Part shown: piece by piece, positions 38,051 to 46,810 of the stretch | Layout: each line of letters begins with the position of its first letter | Numbering within the stretch: the first letter of the stretch is position 1 | Source of the DNA: CAZGMJ01 sp964526785 | GTDB taxonomy: Bacteria; Planctomycetota; Phycisphaerae; Sedimentisphaerales; Anaerobacaceae | Direction of reading: 5' to 3' | Length of the DNA: 64,000 nt | Assembly: GCA_964526785.1 (NCBI GenBank) | Contig: CAZGMJ010000014.1 | Span: 1-64,000, forward strand | Made by a program: the position numbers and the translations under genes | The notes under the pieces: model-generated | Database searches by the model: none | Told to the model about the DNA's origin: nothing | The model's input: the letters and a program-made list of their open reading frames with translations, nothing else

Positions 38051-38365
38051 ATGGCAACAGTTACGAAGAAAGACCTAATCGATCGCATCGCTGACCAAAC
38101 ACAGGCCAAAAGAGTTACTGTCAAGCAGATAGTCCAGAGCTTCCTTGACGAGATTACCAAAGAGTTGTGCCAAAACGACAACCGGCTGGAGTTTCGCGAT
38201 TTCGGCGTCTTCGAAACCAAGACGCGGGCGGCGCGAATCGCTCAGAATCCGAAAACGCTCGCCCGTGTCGAAGTGCCTGCCAAGCGGACGGTGAAATTCA
38301 AAATGGGCCGGCTAATGAGAGAGAGCCTCAGCATTGTACCCGTAGAATCCACCGAAGCAAAATGA
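38051..38365 (+). CDS. hup: HU-family nucleoid protein
   Basis: A 104-residue HU/IHF family histone-like protein that bends DNA and packs the nucleoid. TKKDLIDRIADQTQAKR at the N-terminus, VQSFLDEITKEL and FRDFGVFETKTRAARIAQNPKT are standard HU blocks. The DNA arm differs from E. coli HU (ARVEVPAKRTVKFKMG in place of the GRNPQTG...IPAAKVPAF text, here RIAQNPKTLARVEVPAKRTVKFK). The C-terminus is slightly longer than usual. GTAGAGTGAGGTAG precedes the ATG. Confidence 0.93.
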   Translation: MATVTKKDLIDRIADQTQAKRVTVKQIVQSFLDEITKELCQNDNRLEFRDFGVFETKTRAARIAQNPKTLARVEVPAKRTVKFKMGRLMRESLSIVPVESTEAK

Positions 38366-38501
38366 TCCCTGTCGTGCCAATGTGCGTCGTTGACTTGTTT
38401 ACCCTTCCGGAAGACGTGCGCATAGACACAGGGTTACGGTTGCCGTAAGAAAGCTGCTTCGGTTTGCAATTATCTATAGGTTGTTCAAAAGGAGCTGTCT
38501 T

Positions 38502-38717
38502 ATGTCAGACGGGAAGGTAAAGTGGTTCAATGCGAGGAAGGGTTACGGGTTTATCGAAACGCCCGAAGGTCGGGAAGTCTTCGTGCATTACTCGAGCATT
38601 AACGGCAACGGCTACAAAACGCTTGACGAAGGCGACGCGGTCACTTTTGAAATGGTAGAGGGTGAGAAAGGGCCGAGAGCCGAGAACGTGGTGCCGGCAA
38701 GCGCAGCGAGCGAATAA
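38502..38717 (+). CDS. cold-shock domain protein
   Basis: A 71-residue OB-fold RNA/DNA-binding protein of the CspA family. RNP motifs are KGYGFIE and VFVHYSS; KVKWFNARKGYGFIETPEG is the typical start. AAAAGGAG lies 7 bases ahead of ATG 38502; an upstream TTG is in frame but unlikely. A long 5' leader between HU and this gene (136 bases) may fold as in other csp mRNAs, but I cannot show this. Confidence 0.95.
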   Translation: MSDGKVKWFNARKGYGFIETPEGREVFVHYSSINGNGYKTLDEGDAVTFEMVEGEKGPRAENVVPASAASE

Positions 38718-38788
38718 AGGTTCGGTGCGACTCGGACATTCGAAGCTCGATGGGAGGCACAGGGGAATTGCTGTCTCCATTCACCCCG

Positions 38789-38804
38789 AAAACCGCACGG
38801 TTTT
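38789..38804 (+). terminator. possible hairpin terminator after csp
   Basis: A perfect inverted repeat AAAACC-GCAC-GGTTTT. The stem itself ends in four T. The T-run does not go on, so it would be weak; it could work in both directions. Confidence 0.35.
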
Positions 38805-38846
38805 GCTTATGAAGCCGCCACATGCCATTTCATCTCACACCAGCTA

Positions 38847-38875
38847 TTGACAACATTACGCCGGCCCGTTAGACA
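38847..38875 (+). promoter_or_regulatory. promoter before the HNH gene
   Basis: A perfect -35 TTGACA (38847-38852), 17-base spacer and -10 TAGACA (38870-38875). Confidence 0.45.
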
Positions 38876-38951
38876 TACAATAATACCGGCGGCCCATCGG
38901 GTCGGCCAAGCCGAACCGTTGCCCGCCTAATCGATTGTGAGTTGTCCTATT

Positions 38952-39587
38952 ATGACGGGCGTATCGTTCCAATCCGCTCTGAGCTGCAACGTGCTGGTGC
39001 TGAACAAGCACTACATGGCGATCCGTATTATTCAGGCCCGCAGAGCTTTTTCGCTCCTGTTTCGCGAGCTGGCTGAGGTCGTTGCCCTTGAAGAGGATAC
39101 CTACTGCAACTATGACTTTGCGAGTTGGTGCCAGATCAGCGAGCTGCGTCGACGTTTCGAGCCCGACGGACACGACTGGGTCGCCACCGTGAATCTCCAT
39201 ATCGCCGTGCCGCGTATCATACGCCTGCTGTCGTACGACCGTTTGCCTCGCTCCGAGGTCAAGTTCAACCGCAGAAACATATTCGCTCGCGACAAGAACC
39301 ACTGCCAGTATTGCGGCCGGCATTTCTCAACCAGCGAACTATCGCTGGATCACGTCGTGCCGCGCAGCATGGGCGGCAAGGCCACCTGGGACAACATCGT
39401 TTGTGCATGCACGAAATGCAACGTACAGAAGGGCGGTCGCACGCCGCGACAAGCGGGTATGGTCCTCATCCAGAAACCGTCCAAGCCTCGCCGCAACCCC
39501 TTGATACACGTGCATCTCGGACACCATCGCTACAGGAGCTGGAAGCAGTTTCTCGATCATGCATACTGGTCCGTAGAGTTGCACTGA
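38952..39587 (+). CDS. HNH endonuclease, planctomycete type
   Basis: A 211-residue HNH nuclease-fold protein. The C-terminal domain (about residues 112-165) has CQYCGRHFSTSELSLDHVVPRSMGG and CTKCNVQKGG; two CxxC pairs hold zinc and the DH plus later N supply the HNH active site. The N-terminal domain (LNKHYMAIRIIQARRAFSLLF) is seen in many planctomycete and cyanobacterial chromosomal proteins of unknown role that are not linked to restriction. ATG 38952 was chosen over GTG 38937; neither has a strong ribosome-binding site. Confidence 0.88.
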   Translation: MTGVSFQSALSCNVLVLNKHYMAIRIIQARRAFSLLFRELAEVVALEEDTYCNYDFASWCQISELRRRFEPDGHDWVATVNLHIAVPRIIRLLSYDRLPRSEVKFNRRNIFARDKNHCQYCGRHFSTSELSLDHVVPRSMGGKATWDNIVCACTKCNVQKGGRTPRQAGMVLIQKPSKPRRNPLIHVHLGHHRYRSWKQFLDHAYWSVELH

Positions 39588-39698
39588 TCCCCGGCCTGAC
39601 CATGGTCTTTTGCATTGTTGCATCGTATCCCCACCTGCCGTAGAATGGGTCGGTTGCTGGAACAAATCTGCAAATAATCTGATGCAAACGACGCAAAC

Positions 39699-40520
39699 AT
39701 GGCCGGTATCATTGGCATCATTGCATTTCTGACGGTATTGGGTCTGTCTCTGCTGATCACCAAGATCGCTACCGCGGCGCTGGCGATGACCGGCCTGTCC
39801 GAGCAGGCCGCCCGCTTCCAGGCCCGATCCGCCTTCACGGGAACCGGTTTTACGACCGAAGAGGCCGAGAAGGTGGTCAACCATCCCGTCCGTCGACGCA
39901 TTGTTATGATATTGATGATTCTTCGCAGCGCCGGCCTGGTGACAATAGTCATCTCGCTTATTCTCTCACTCAAGGACGCCGGCCGGCCGGGCCAGCCGCT
40001 GTACAGACTGATATGGATTGCCGGCGGCGTAGTAATGCTCTGGCTGCTGGCCATGAGCAAAACAGTGGATAAATATCTGGGTCGGGTTATACAGAAAGCC
40101 CTGGCCCGATGGACACAGCTCGATACGCGCGATTACGCCAACCTGCTCCACCTCGCGGGTGAATACAGCGTGATGGAACTGCGCATCGACGAGGATGACT
40201 GGCTCAGCGGCAAGGACCTGCGACGTTGCGACCTGCACGACGAAGGTGTTACCGTGCTTGGGATCAATCGTGCCGATGGCGGCTACATAGGCGTGCCGCA
40301 CGGTAAGACCGAGATCTATCCAGGTGATGTTCTGATCCTTTACGGGCGGTCCGAAGGCCTCCAGGAACTAAGCGAAAGACGCTCGGATCCCGCGGGTGAC
40401 CAGGCGCACGACCGCGCCGTCGGCGAGCAGCAACAGCAGCGCCGCCGGCAGGATGCGCAGGAGGAATTCTCAAAGCGCCGCCGGTCAGAGCAGGCAGACG
40501 ACCCGGGACACTCAGTGTAG
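39699..40520 (+). CDS. membrane protein with C-terminal RCK_C (TrkA-C) domain
   Basis: A 273-residue protein with two or three N-terminal membrane helices (IIGIIAFLTVLGLSLLITKIA, then MILMILRSAGLVTIVISLIL, then IWIAGGVVMLWLLAM). A loop SAFTGTGFTTEEAE looks like a TrkH-type filter loop, but only one copy is present. The second half (about 155-225) is a TrkA-C/RCK_C ligand domain (GKDLRRCDLHDEGVTVLGI, IYPGDVLILYG). The last 45 residues are very Gln/Arg-rich and hydrophilic. It may be a small gated channel or a transport regulator; the role is unknown. Confidence 0.75.
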   Translation: MAGIIGIIAFLTVLGLSLLITKIATAALAMTGLSEQAARFQARSAFTGTGFTTEEAEKVVNHPVRRRIVMILMILRSAGLVTIVISLILSLKDAGRPGQPLYRLIWIAGGVVMLWLLAMSKTVDKYLGRVIQKALARWTQLDTRDYANLLHLAGEYSVMELRIDEDDWLSGKDLRRCDLHDEGVTVLGINRADGGYIGVPHGKTEIYPGDVLILYGRSEGLQELSERRSDPAGDQAHDRAVGEQQQQRRRQDAQEEFSKRRRSEQADDPGHSV

Positions 40521-40757
40521 GCTACGTGCCTAACGTTCATATAGGTTGCGGCTATTCGCTTGTCGTCCGTGCTTCTGCCTGGACTCCTGCCGCGATTGCC
40601 GGCGACCATACACTCGGCATGGGGGCAGCAGTCCATGCACCACGAAGATCAAGACAGGTCAAACCATCCGCGGCGGCGGCTACATCGGCACGGCCGCCAT
40701 TCTCACTCAGCCGCCCGCTGCAGATCGGGTCCAATAGCCGCATGTTCGATTTGCCGA

Positions 40758-40889
40758 TTAATCCACTGCCTCTTCGCCGGCCTCTCCAACCGCTTTTATG
40801 TCCTCACCCACGCCTTTGACCGTATTGCACCCAACCAGACTTGCGGCCAGCATCGCCAGCACCAGAATCATCGCGATCTTCTTGACCAT
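40758..40889 (-). CDS. entericidin-like small lipoprotein
   Basis: A 43-residue lipoprotein. The signal (MVKKIAMILVLAMLAASLVGC) ends in the lipobox LVGC with Cys21 as anchor. The mature part NTVKGVGEDIKAVGEAGEE has the G-x-G-x-D-I-x-x-x-G-E pattern of the entericidin A/B family (EcnA antidote and EcnB bacteriolytic toxin in enterics). Only one such gene is visible, so an EcnA/EcnB toxin-antidote pair is not shown. GGAGG lies 8 bases ahead of ATG. It is 92 bases downstream of the TIM-barrel gene and convergent with the TrkA-C gene. Confidence 0.85.
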   Translation of the reverse strand: MVKKIAMILVLAMLAASLVGCNTVKGVGEDIKAVGEAGEEAVD

Positions 40890-40981
40890 TCTTACGCCTC
40901 CGGTAAGACCGTTAATCATCGAGAACCCAACAATCCGCTATCATACCATATACCAGGTTGAAATACCATACACCGGTGCTC

Positions 40982-41881
40982 CTATATCGCATTCTGGTAG
41001 GCCAGAAACAGCGCCCGATAGTACCGCATCAGCCGGATCGGTTCGCAACTGGCTGGTATCTCGGCATCGCAGTAGCCCTGATAGCCCGCCTCCTGGAGCA
41101 GTCGGAAAAATCGCCGATAGGGATAGCCTTCGTCCCACAGTTCGTGCATGTGAATATTGCGAATCCGATCCTTCACGGACTCGAAATTCGCCTCGAAGCC
41201 CGGCCCCTTCGTATCATTCTTGTCGCAGTTCCAGTTCACGTATACATGCTCGCTGTCGGAGTAATCGATCATCTGCTTGATCTTCGAAACGACGTTTGTC
41301 CCGCGCCCGTGCACGCACACGCGAATCTCCACTCCGTGATCGTGCGCGAAATCTCCGACCTCGCCCAGGGACCGGCCGATCTGCCGGAGCGTCTGCTCCT
41401 CTGGAATGCCTTGTTCGCTCAGCAGTGCATTCGGGAATACGCGAATTCCCAGCGCCCCGATGTCGCGGGCCAGAAGCGTGTACTCCTTGGTCCCTTCGAT
41501 TTGTTCGCGCAGTTTCCCGGCATCGGTGAAATGGTACGCAAAACCGCTGGCCAGGCTCAGTTTGAGTCCCGCATCTTCAAATCGTTTTCGCACGGCCGTC
41601 CGTTCGGCCCTGCTCAGCGACACCTCCACGCCGTGCGTGTGGGTCGTCCGCAATTCGACATGCTCGAATCCTGTTTGCGTGCAGTTCTCGATGATCGTTG
41701 CGATGTCCCAGTCCTTCGCCAGATTGTAGGTCATCAACCCGAGCTTCAGGGGTTCGCGATTCGGCGTCCGGTTGCGTCGACTTGCTCCGGCCGCCTCAGC
41801 CCCGCCGCTGCCGACCGCCACCGCCGAGGCCGCAACTACCGACGTCCGCAATAACCTGCGCCTGCTGTACCGTTCTGCCAT
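40982..41881 (-). CDS. Tat-exported xylose isomerase-like TIM barrel
   Basis: A 299-residue sugar phosphate isomerase/epimerase-like (AP endonuclease 2 family) protein. The N-terminus has a twin-arginine signal (SRRRLLRTSVVAASAVAVG), so it likely acts outside the cytoplasm. The barrel includes LGLMTYNLAKDWDI, FEHVELRTTH, ALGIRVFPNA, VNWNCDKNDT, and IHMHELWDEGYP; the metal-binding residues cannot be assigned without alignment. GGAG precedes the ATG. It is on the same strand as, and near, GH51 and the deoxyribosyltransferase-like gene. Confidence 0.85.
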   Translation of the reverse strand: MAERYSRRRLLRTSVVAASAVAVGSGGAEAAGASRRNRTPNREPLKLGLMTYNLAKDWDIATIIENCTQTGFEHVELRTTHTHGVEVSLSRAERTAVRKRFEDAGLKLSLASGFAYHFTDAGKLREQIEGTKEYTLLARDIGALGIRVFPNALLSEQGIPEEQTLRQIGRSLGEVGDFAHDHGVEIRVCVHGRGTNVVSKIKQMIDYSDSEHVYVNWNCDKNDTKGPGFEANFESVKDRIRNIHMHELWDEGYPYRRFFRLLQEAGYQGYCDAEIPASCEPIRLMRYYRALFLAYQNAI

Positions 41882-41964
41882 GTTAATCTCCTAACATCAA
41901 GCTTCAGATTTGTTGCTGCACGTGCGCGTTCTCTATAGTGTGCCACACATACTCCTGAAGCCTG

Positions 41965-42921
41965 CTATGGCACTCCGACCGGAATCGTTGCCATAATCCG
42001 GTTTTTCAATTTCATGCGAAGCTCTTCGGGGCTTTCGTAGACAATATGATTGTACTGCCTCGTGTCAAAGTGCACATCCTTGAGTGAGCCTTTTCGCACT
42101 GTCCGAATCACTGGAATACCCAGCCCCTCTGCAAAACCTGCTTCATAGTATACGCCGCCACGATTGCCTGTGAAATCGGCGACCAAAAAGCGGCTCCTGC
42201 GAATCTGGGCAATGATCTCGTCACAGATCTTGCGGTTATGTTCCTGCAGGTCAATTCGCAACGCCCGGAAATCGCCAACCTCCTCGTCTTCAATTGCGGG
42301 CTTGATGCCTATCTCCCACGCCTCACTCATCTGCTCATCAAACCACATGGCCACAAATGCCTGCTTGCTCTCGATATTGACCTGTTGGAGTTCTTCTATC
42401 TTCTGCCAGCCCTCAGGCGTGATGCGCAGCAACCTAAAACACTGTGACGGTGGTGTGGCCCTGCGAGAGTCAATATAACCACGTGAAACCAAGATTTCGT
42501 CAAGCAGCCATCCCAATTCATTCAAGTCACGTGCAAAGAGCAGACCGCGGTCTTCTCGCTTCAGATTCACAGTGTCGTAGGGGTGTTCGGTTAATCGTCC
42601 AAGGTTCAGCAGAGCCCTGTCCATCATCTCGGACGCTGATCGAGGATACTCGTTCAGCAGTTCCTCAACCTGAAAAGCATGGGGCAAAGTCGATTCCTCA
42701 TCGGTTAGTATGACGGGAGGATACTTCTTAGCCTGTCGCTCCCGCAGGACCGCCCGCAATTGCGCCTTCTTCTTGGCACTGAGCGAAAAATCCGTCTTAA
42801 ATATATCCGTGCATTTGTATTTCCCACAGGTTGGGCAATCATATGCGAGTGTTTGGCTGAGCGCGCCATCATTGGTGACCGGCACTTCATCGGAACACAG
42901 CAAGCACGTCTCATTAGACAT
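41965..42921 (-). CDS. zinc-ribbon TIR/nucleoside deoxyribosyltransferase-like protein
   Basis: A 318-residue cytosolic protein. The N-terminus is a zinc ribbon (C6xxC9 and C29xxC32). A middle region of about 130 residues has no known match to me. The C-terminal domain (about 190-315) has AFVAMWFDEQMSEAWEIGI, FRALRIDLQEHNRKICDEII, SRFLVADFTGNRGGVYYEAGFAEG (short form VADFTGNRGGVYYEAG) and IPVIRTVRK; this is the Rossmann-like fold shared by nucleoside 2-deoxyribosyltransferases and TIR-like NADases, with the Asp and Glu in the usual active-site places. Such domains often act as effectors in phage defence. No sensor gene is next to it. AAGGAG precedes the ATG. Confidence 0.75.
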   Translation of the reverse strand: MSNETCLLCSDEVPVTNDGALSQTLAYDCPTCGKYKCTDIFKTDFSLSAKKKAQLRAVLRERQAKKYPPVILTDEESTLPHAFQVEELLNEYPRSASEMMDRALLNLGRLTEHPYDTVNLKREDRGLLFARDLNELGWLLDEILVSRGYIDSRRATPPSQCFRLLRITPEGWQKIEELQQVNIESKQAFVAMWFDEQMSEAWEIGIKPAIEDEEVGDFRALRIDLQEHNRKICDEIIAQIRRSRFLVADFTGNRGGVYYEAGFAEGLGIPVIRTVRKGSLKDVHFDTRQYNHIVYESPEELRMKLKNRIMATIPVGVP

Positions 42922-42999
42922 ATAGAACCTCTCCTTCTTCTCACTTCAGCTCTTCTAACCTGGCGAGCATTGATGCTGCTCTTGCGCCATCTTCTTTCC

Positions 43000-45438
43000 C
43001 TACTTCACCCGCAACTTATACAGATTGATACTCAATGGTTCGACCGTTACCGTCTCTGTAAGGTCAACATCGTCCGTCTGCTCGATGGCAACATTGGGCT
43101 TTTCGCCGGGATTGTTGTACGCCATGGGGTCGTCGCCCGTGATCAGCCATCGCTGCGCGTCGCCGCGTGTCTCGACGCCTTCGATGCCGATATCCAGCAT
43201 GTACGTATCCCACGTCGGATTCACAATCGCCACCGTAAGGTAATCTTTGTCATCGGTCAGTGCCGCGCTGACATCGAGCGGTCCTTCCATTTCGCCGACC
43301 GCCACCGGAAGCTCGCCGAAGTGCTCACGATACAGCTTCAATGGCAGCGCCGTGGTGGCGAAGCCGGCGGCGGTTTTGGTTGTCTTGATGCACCCGATTA
43401 CGTTGACCGTCTGGGCATAATTGGCCATGAAGTAGATATCGCTGTTGCGGAAGTATTCGTGCAGCCCGGCCGCGATGCCCAGGGCGTCTTTCAGGAAGTA
43501 CCGCGTTCCCAGTTCGCCGTACAGGTGCGGCCCGTACCAGTAATTCCATTCGTCCAGCGCTACGCGAATATCCTTGCCCTCCAGCGCATCAATCGTCCGG
43601 CGGTACTCGCGATGGGCGTCGGCGATCCGCTTGACCTGGTTCGGAATCTGCCGTACGTGCTCGACCAGATCGCCGCGATTCTGGCAATAGAAGTGCTCGC
43701 TGATCAGGTCCATGTGCTCGGCGCAGTTGCGAAGCATGCCGCGCGACCAGTCCCCTGCGTTGCCGACGGCAATAGTCTTGATCGTAGGGTCGACCTCGCG
43801 CATCTTCTGTTCGACCTGGTTGTGCTTGAGCACGTAGTGCTCGAGCCGCATGTACCCCAACTGCCAACTGCCGAACATCTCGTTGCCCACGCACCACCAC
43901 TTGACGTTGTACGCGTTCTTGTGCCCGTTCTCCGCCCGCAGCTTGCCCATCCGCGTCCTGGTCGAACCGTTGGCGTATTCGACCTCGGCTGCGGCCGAAT
44001 AGGCGTCGCCGAAACCGGTGTTGACGCAGATCATCGGCTCGGCTCCGATCAACCTGCACAGCCGGACAAATTCGTCGAGACCTACGTCGTTCGTCTCAAT
44101 CCCCGTCCAGGCCGGATTGGTCCGCGTCGGCCGCTTGTCCGGATCGCCAAGCCCGTCGCGCCAGTCATACCCGCTGACGAAGTTGCCGCCCGGCCAGCGA
44201 TACACGGGGGAATCCAACTGTCGCAGCAATTCCAGTGTATCGGCGCGAAAGCCGTCGATATTGTCCGCGGGCATCAGCGAGACCGCTCCGATCCGAAACG
44301 ACCCTTCGCCGGTTCCCACGATTTCAAGTCTGCCGTTATCGGTATTCGCGCCGCTGGTAAACCGCAGTGGATACTTCTTGTACTTGCCGCCCAGCTTCTT
44401 GATGGTCACGGTCTCGCGATCCTCCTCGCCCGGCCCCCAGGCCAGACTGACCATAATCGTGCCGGCTTTCGAGCCTGCCAACACGATCCGCCCCTCGTAT
44501 TTCTTGCCCGCAAGCAGTCCCAAGTTTTCCTGATAGATGCCTTGTGGCTGCTCGCCTGAAAGCCGGATCAGTGGCGAATGTTCGCCCGCGTACGCAGCCT
44601 CTTCAACCATTGCCGCCGTACCGTCGGGGCCGATCACCTTCCAGGGCGAGCCCGCCAGCACGCGCGCCTGCGCACCGGTCATGCGCCAGATATCTCCCTC
44701 AGCCGGTACCGGGAAATAGAACTTGCGATCCTCCAGCATCTCCGCCCAGATTCCGCCGTAAATGCACCGCCCCAGATGCTCGATGAATTGCCCGTATATA
44801 TAGGGCGAGATCGCCTCGCCGCTGACCTGCCCGGCGTCAATCGTCAAAGCCGCTTCGATTGTCTCGGCAGTGTGCTCGACCTTCTCCAGCACCGTCAGTT
44901 CCACGTCGTCGAACCACGCTTTACCCGTTGCATTGCCCCATCCGCCGAACAGACAGTTGATCTGCAGCGTCCCGCCGGTCGCCTCGAACTCCGTGGCCAC
45001 CTGTGTCCAGTCCGTCGTGCCGCGCACCGCTTCGGTCCGAACGCTCTGCATGTTGTGAACGTTCAGCAGCGCACCGCGTCCGCCTTCACTCCTTTCGACG
45101 TTCTCCGTCTTAATCCACGCCGAAAGCCGATACCGGTAATAGGGCTTGACCGTCACCATTTGCGACCAGCTCGCATCCGCTCCATCGGCTGACTCGATCA
45201 TCACGCTGTGCGAGCCGGTCCGGCCGACCGATGCATAACCGAAATCGGCCCGCCCATCCCACGTGGTCGTCGACCAATCCGCCGGCTTTTGCCCGTCGGC
45301 CCGCTCGAAGGACGAATTCTGGAGCAGATTCTCCCCGGCCGCCGCTTCGGCCGCCCAGAATGCTGCGTTCCCGCACCAACCAATTACCAGAATACACACC
45401 GCAAATGAAACGATTCGTTGTCTTCTCAATGTGGCCAT
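43000..45438 (-). CDS. secreted alpha-L-arabinofuranosidase, GH51
   Basis: An 812-residue exported enzyme that removes arabinose side chains. A signal peptide (IVSFAVCILVIGWCGNAAF) is followed by a carbohydrate-binding-like sandwich (about 35-190: NLLQNSSFERADG, SHSVMIESADG). The GH51 barrel follows: YIYGQFIEHLGRCIYGGIWAEM, DSPVYRWPGGNFVSGYDW. Acid/base is Glu520 (WWCVGNEMFGSW), nucleophile is Glu630 (VALDEWNYWYG). The C-terminal beta domain is complete. ATG 45438 has GGAGG 7 bases ahead. Arabinan or arabinoxylan is the likely substrate. Confidence 0.94.
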   Translation of the reverse strand: MATLRRQRIVSFAVCILVIGWCGNAAFWAAEAAAGENLLQNSSFERADGQKPADWSTTTWDGRADFGYASVGRTGSHSVMIESADGADASWSQMVTVKPYYRYRLSAWIKTENVERSEGGRGALLNVHNMQSVRTEAVRGTTDWTQVATEFEATGGTLQINCLFGGWGNATGKAWFDDVELTVLEKVEHTAETIEAALTIDAGQVSGEAISPYIYGQFIEHLGRCIYGGIWAEMLEDRKFYFPVPAEGDIWRMTGAQARVLAGSPWKVIGPDGTAAMVEEAAYAGEHSPLIRLSGEQPQGIYQENLGLLAGKKYEGRIVLAGSKAGTIMVSLAWGPGEEDRETVTIKKLGGKYKKYPLRFTSGANTDNGRLEIVGTGEGSFRIGAVSLMPADNIDGFRADTLELLRQLDSPVYRWPGGNFVSGYDWRDGLGDPDKRPTRTNPAWTGIETNDVGLDEFVRLCRLIGAEPMICVNTGFGDAYSAAAEVEYANGSTRTRMGKLRAENGHKNAYNVKWWCVGNEMFGSWQLGYMRLEHYVLKHNQVEQKMREVDPTIKTIAVGNAGDWSRGMLRNCAEHMDLISEHFYCQNRGDLVEHVRQIPNQVKRIADAHREYRRTIDALEGKDIRVALDEWNYWYGPHLYGELGTRYFLKDALGIAAGLHEYFRNSDIYFMANYAQTVNVIGCIKTTKTAAGFATTALPLKLYREHFGELPVAVGEMEGPLDVSAALTDDKDYLTVAIVNPTWDTYMLDIGIEGVETRGDAQRWLITGDDPMAYNNPGEKPNVAIEQTDDVDLTETVTVEPLSINLYKLRVK

Positions 45439-45614
45439 AAAAAAACCTCCTTCACAATATACATGCAGACCAGGGCCTTTTCGCCGTCCATTCACTTCGA
45501 CGGTTTTATCGACCCACCATTATAGGCGGCCTCCGCGCATTTGCGAGTTCTACTTCCGGGGCTCTCTTTACGCCGATCAACGCATACGGCATATGACGCG
45601 AACTGACTCAGCGC

Positions 45615-45646
45615 ATAAAGAAGGCGCCGACGGTGCCGCCGGCGCC
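45615..45646 (-). terminator. hairpin terminator after leuB
   Basis: On the minus strand, a 7-bp GC stem (GGCGCCG / CGGCGCC, 45623-45646) with a 10-base loop is followed at once by TTCTTTATG. It lies 14 bases past the leuB stop and marks the likely end of the leucine transcription unit. Confidence 0.6.
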
Positions 45647-45659
45647 CATTCAAGTTTAA

Positions 45660-46745
45660 CTAACCTGCAACGCGCTGGGCCACGAGGTCCCCGACTTCGC
45701 TCGTCGAGTAGCCCATGCGGCCGGCCTGCATGCTTTCGAGCTTATTGGCGGTAACGTCCATCACCGCCTGCTCGATCTTGTCTGCGGCCTTTTCCTCACC
45801 CAGCGTTGCCAGCATCATCTGCGCCGAGCATATGGCTGCGAGCGGATTGATCACGCCCTGACCCGTGTACTTCGGTGCGCTGCCGCCGATCGGCTCGAAC
45901 ATGCTCACGCCCTCGGGGTTGATATTCCCGCCGGCCGCAATGCCCATGCCGCCCTGAATCATCGCACCGAGGTCCGTAATGATATCGCCGAACATATTGC
46001 CCGTAACCAGCACGTCGAACCACTCGGGGTTCTTGACCATCCACATGCACGTCGCGTCGACATGATAGTAATCCCGCCGAATATCCGGATACTCCGCCTT
46101 TCCCATCTCATGGAAAGCCCGCTCCCAGAGATCGTACACGTACGTCAGCACATTTGTCTTGCCGCACAGTCCGAGCGTGTTTTCCTTGCCCTTGCCCCGG
46201 GCCTTCTTACCGTGTTTGCTCGCGTACTCGAAGGCATATTTCAGACATCGGTCCACCTGGTGCCGCGTATAGACCGCCGACTGCACCGCCACCTCGTGCG
46301 GCGTGCCCTTCATCGTAAAGCCGCCCGTGCCCGTGTAGAGGTCGCCCGTATTCTCGCGCACCACCACGAAGTCGATCTCGTCGGGCCCTTTGTCCTTCAC
46401 CGGTGTTGGGACGCCCGGATACAGTTTGACCGGCCGCAGATTGATATACTGATCCAGCGCGAACCGCGCCTTGAGCAGAATTCCCTTCTCCAGAATTCCC
46501 GGCGCCACGTCCGGATGCCCGATAGCCCCGAGCAGAATCGCATCGAAGCCCCGAAGCTCCTCGATCGCACTGTCGGGCAGCGTCTCGCCCGTACGTTTAT
46601 ACCGTTCGCCCCCGAAATCGAAATCCGTCAGGTCCGTTTTGAACCCGAACACATCCGCAGCAGCCTTCAACACCTTCACCGCCTCTACGGTCACCTCAGG
46701 CCCGGTTCCGTCGCCGGGCATCACTGCAATCTTATACGTCGCCAT
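45660..46745 (-). CDS. leuB: 3-isopropylmalate dehydrogenase
   Basis: A 361-residue NAD-dependent beta-decarboxylating dehydrogenase. GDGTGPEVT, LLGAIGHPDV, YINLRPVKLYPG, VRENTGDLYTG, DATCMWMV and VTGNMFGDIITDLGAMIQGG are the family blocks. Its relatives include isocitrate and tartrate dehydrogenases, but leuA, leuC and leuD on the same strand support the IPMDH call. It is the last leu gene, 65 bases after the GH28 gene, with AAAGGAC just before the ATG. Confidence 0.9.
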   Translation of the reverse strand: MATYKIAVMPGDGTGPEVTVEAVKVLKAAADVFGFKTDLTDFDFGGERYKRTGETLPDSAIEELRGFDAILLGAIGHPDVAPGILEKGILLKARFALDQYINLRPVKLYPGVPTPVKDKGPDEIDFVVVRENTGDLYTGTGGFTMKGTPHEVAVQSAVYTRHQVDRCLKYAFEYASKHGKKARGKGKENTLGLCGKTNVLTYVYDLWERAFHEMGKAEYPDIRRDYYHVDATCMWMVKNPEWFDVLVTGNMFGDIITDLGAMIQGGMGIAAGGNINPEGVSMFEPIGGSAPKYTGQGVINPLAAICSAQMMLATLGEEKAADKIEQAVMDVTANKLESMQAGRMGYSTSEVGDLVAQRVAG

Positions 46746-46810
46746 CTTGTCCTTTCATCATGAATTCTGTAAATCACCTTGTATCCGAACAACCGCGGTC
46801 GCGGCAAAAT

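Noticed and set aside
42760..44559. 599-codon open frame on the plus strand
   Set aside because: It is opposite GH51 and the deoxyribosyltransferase-like gene; no ribosome-binding site or motif.
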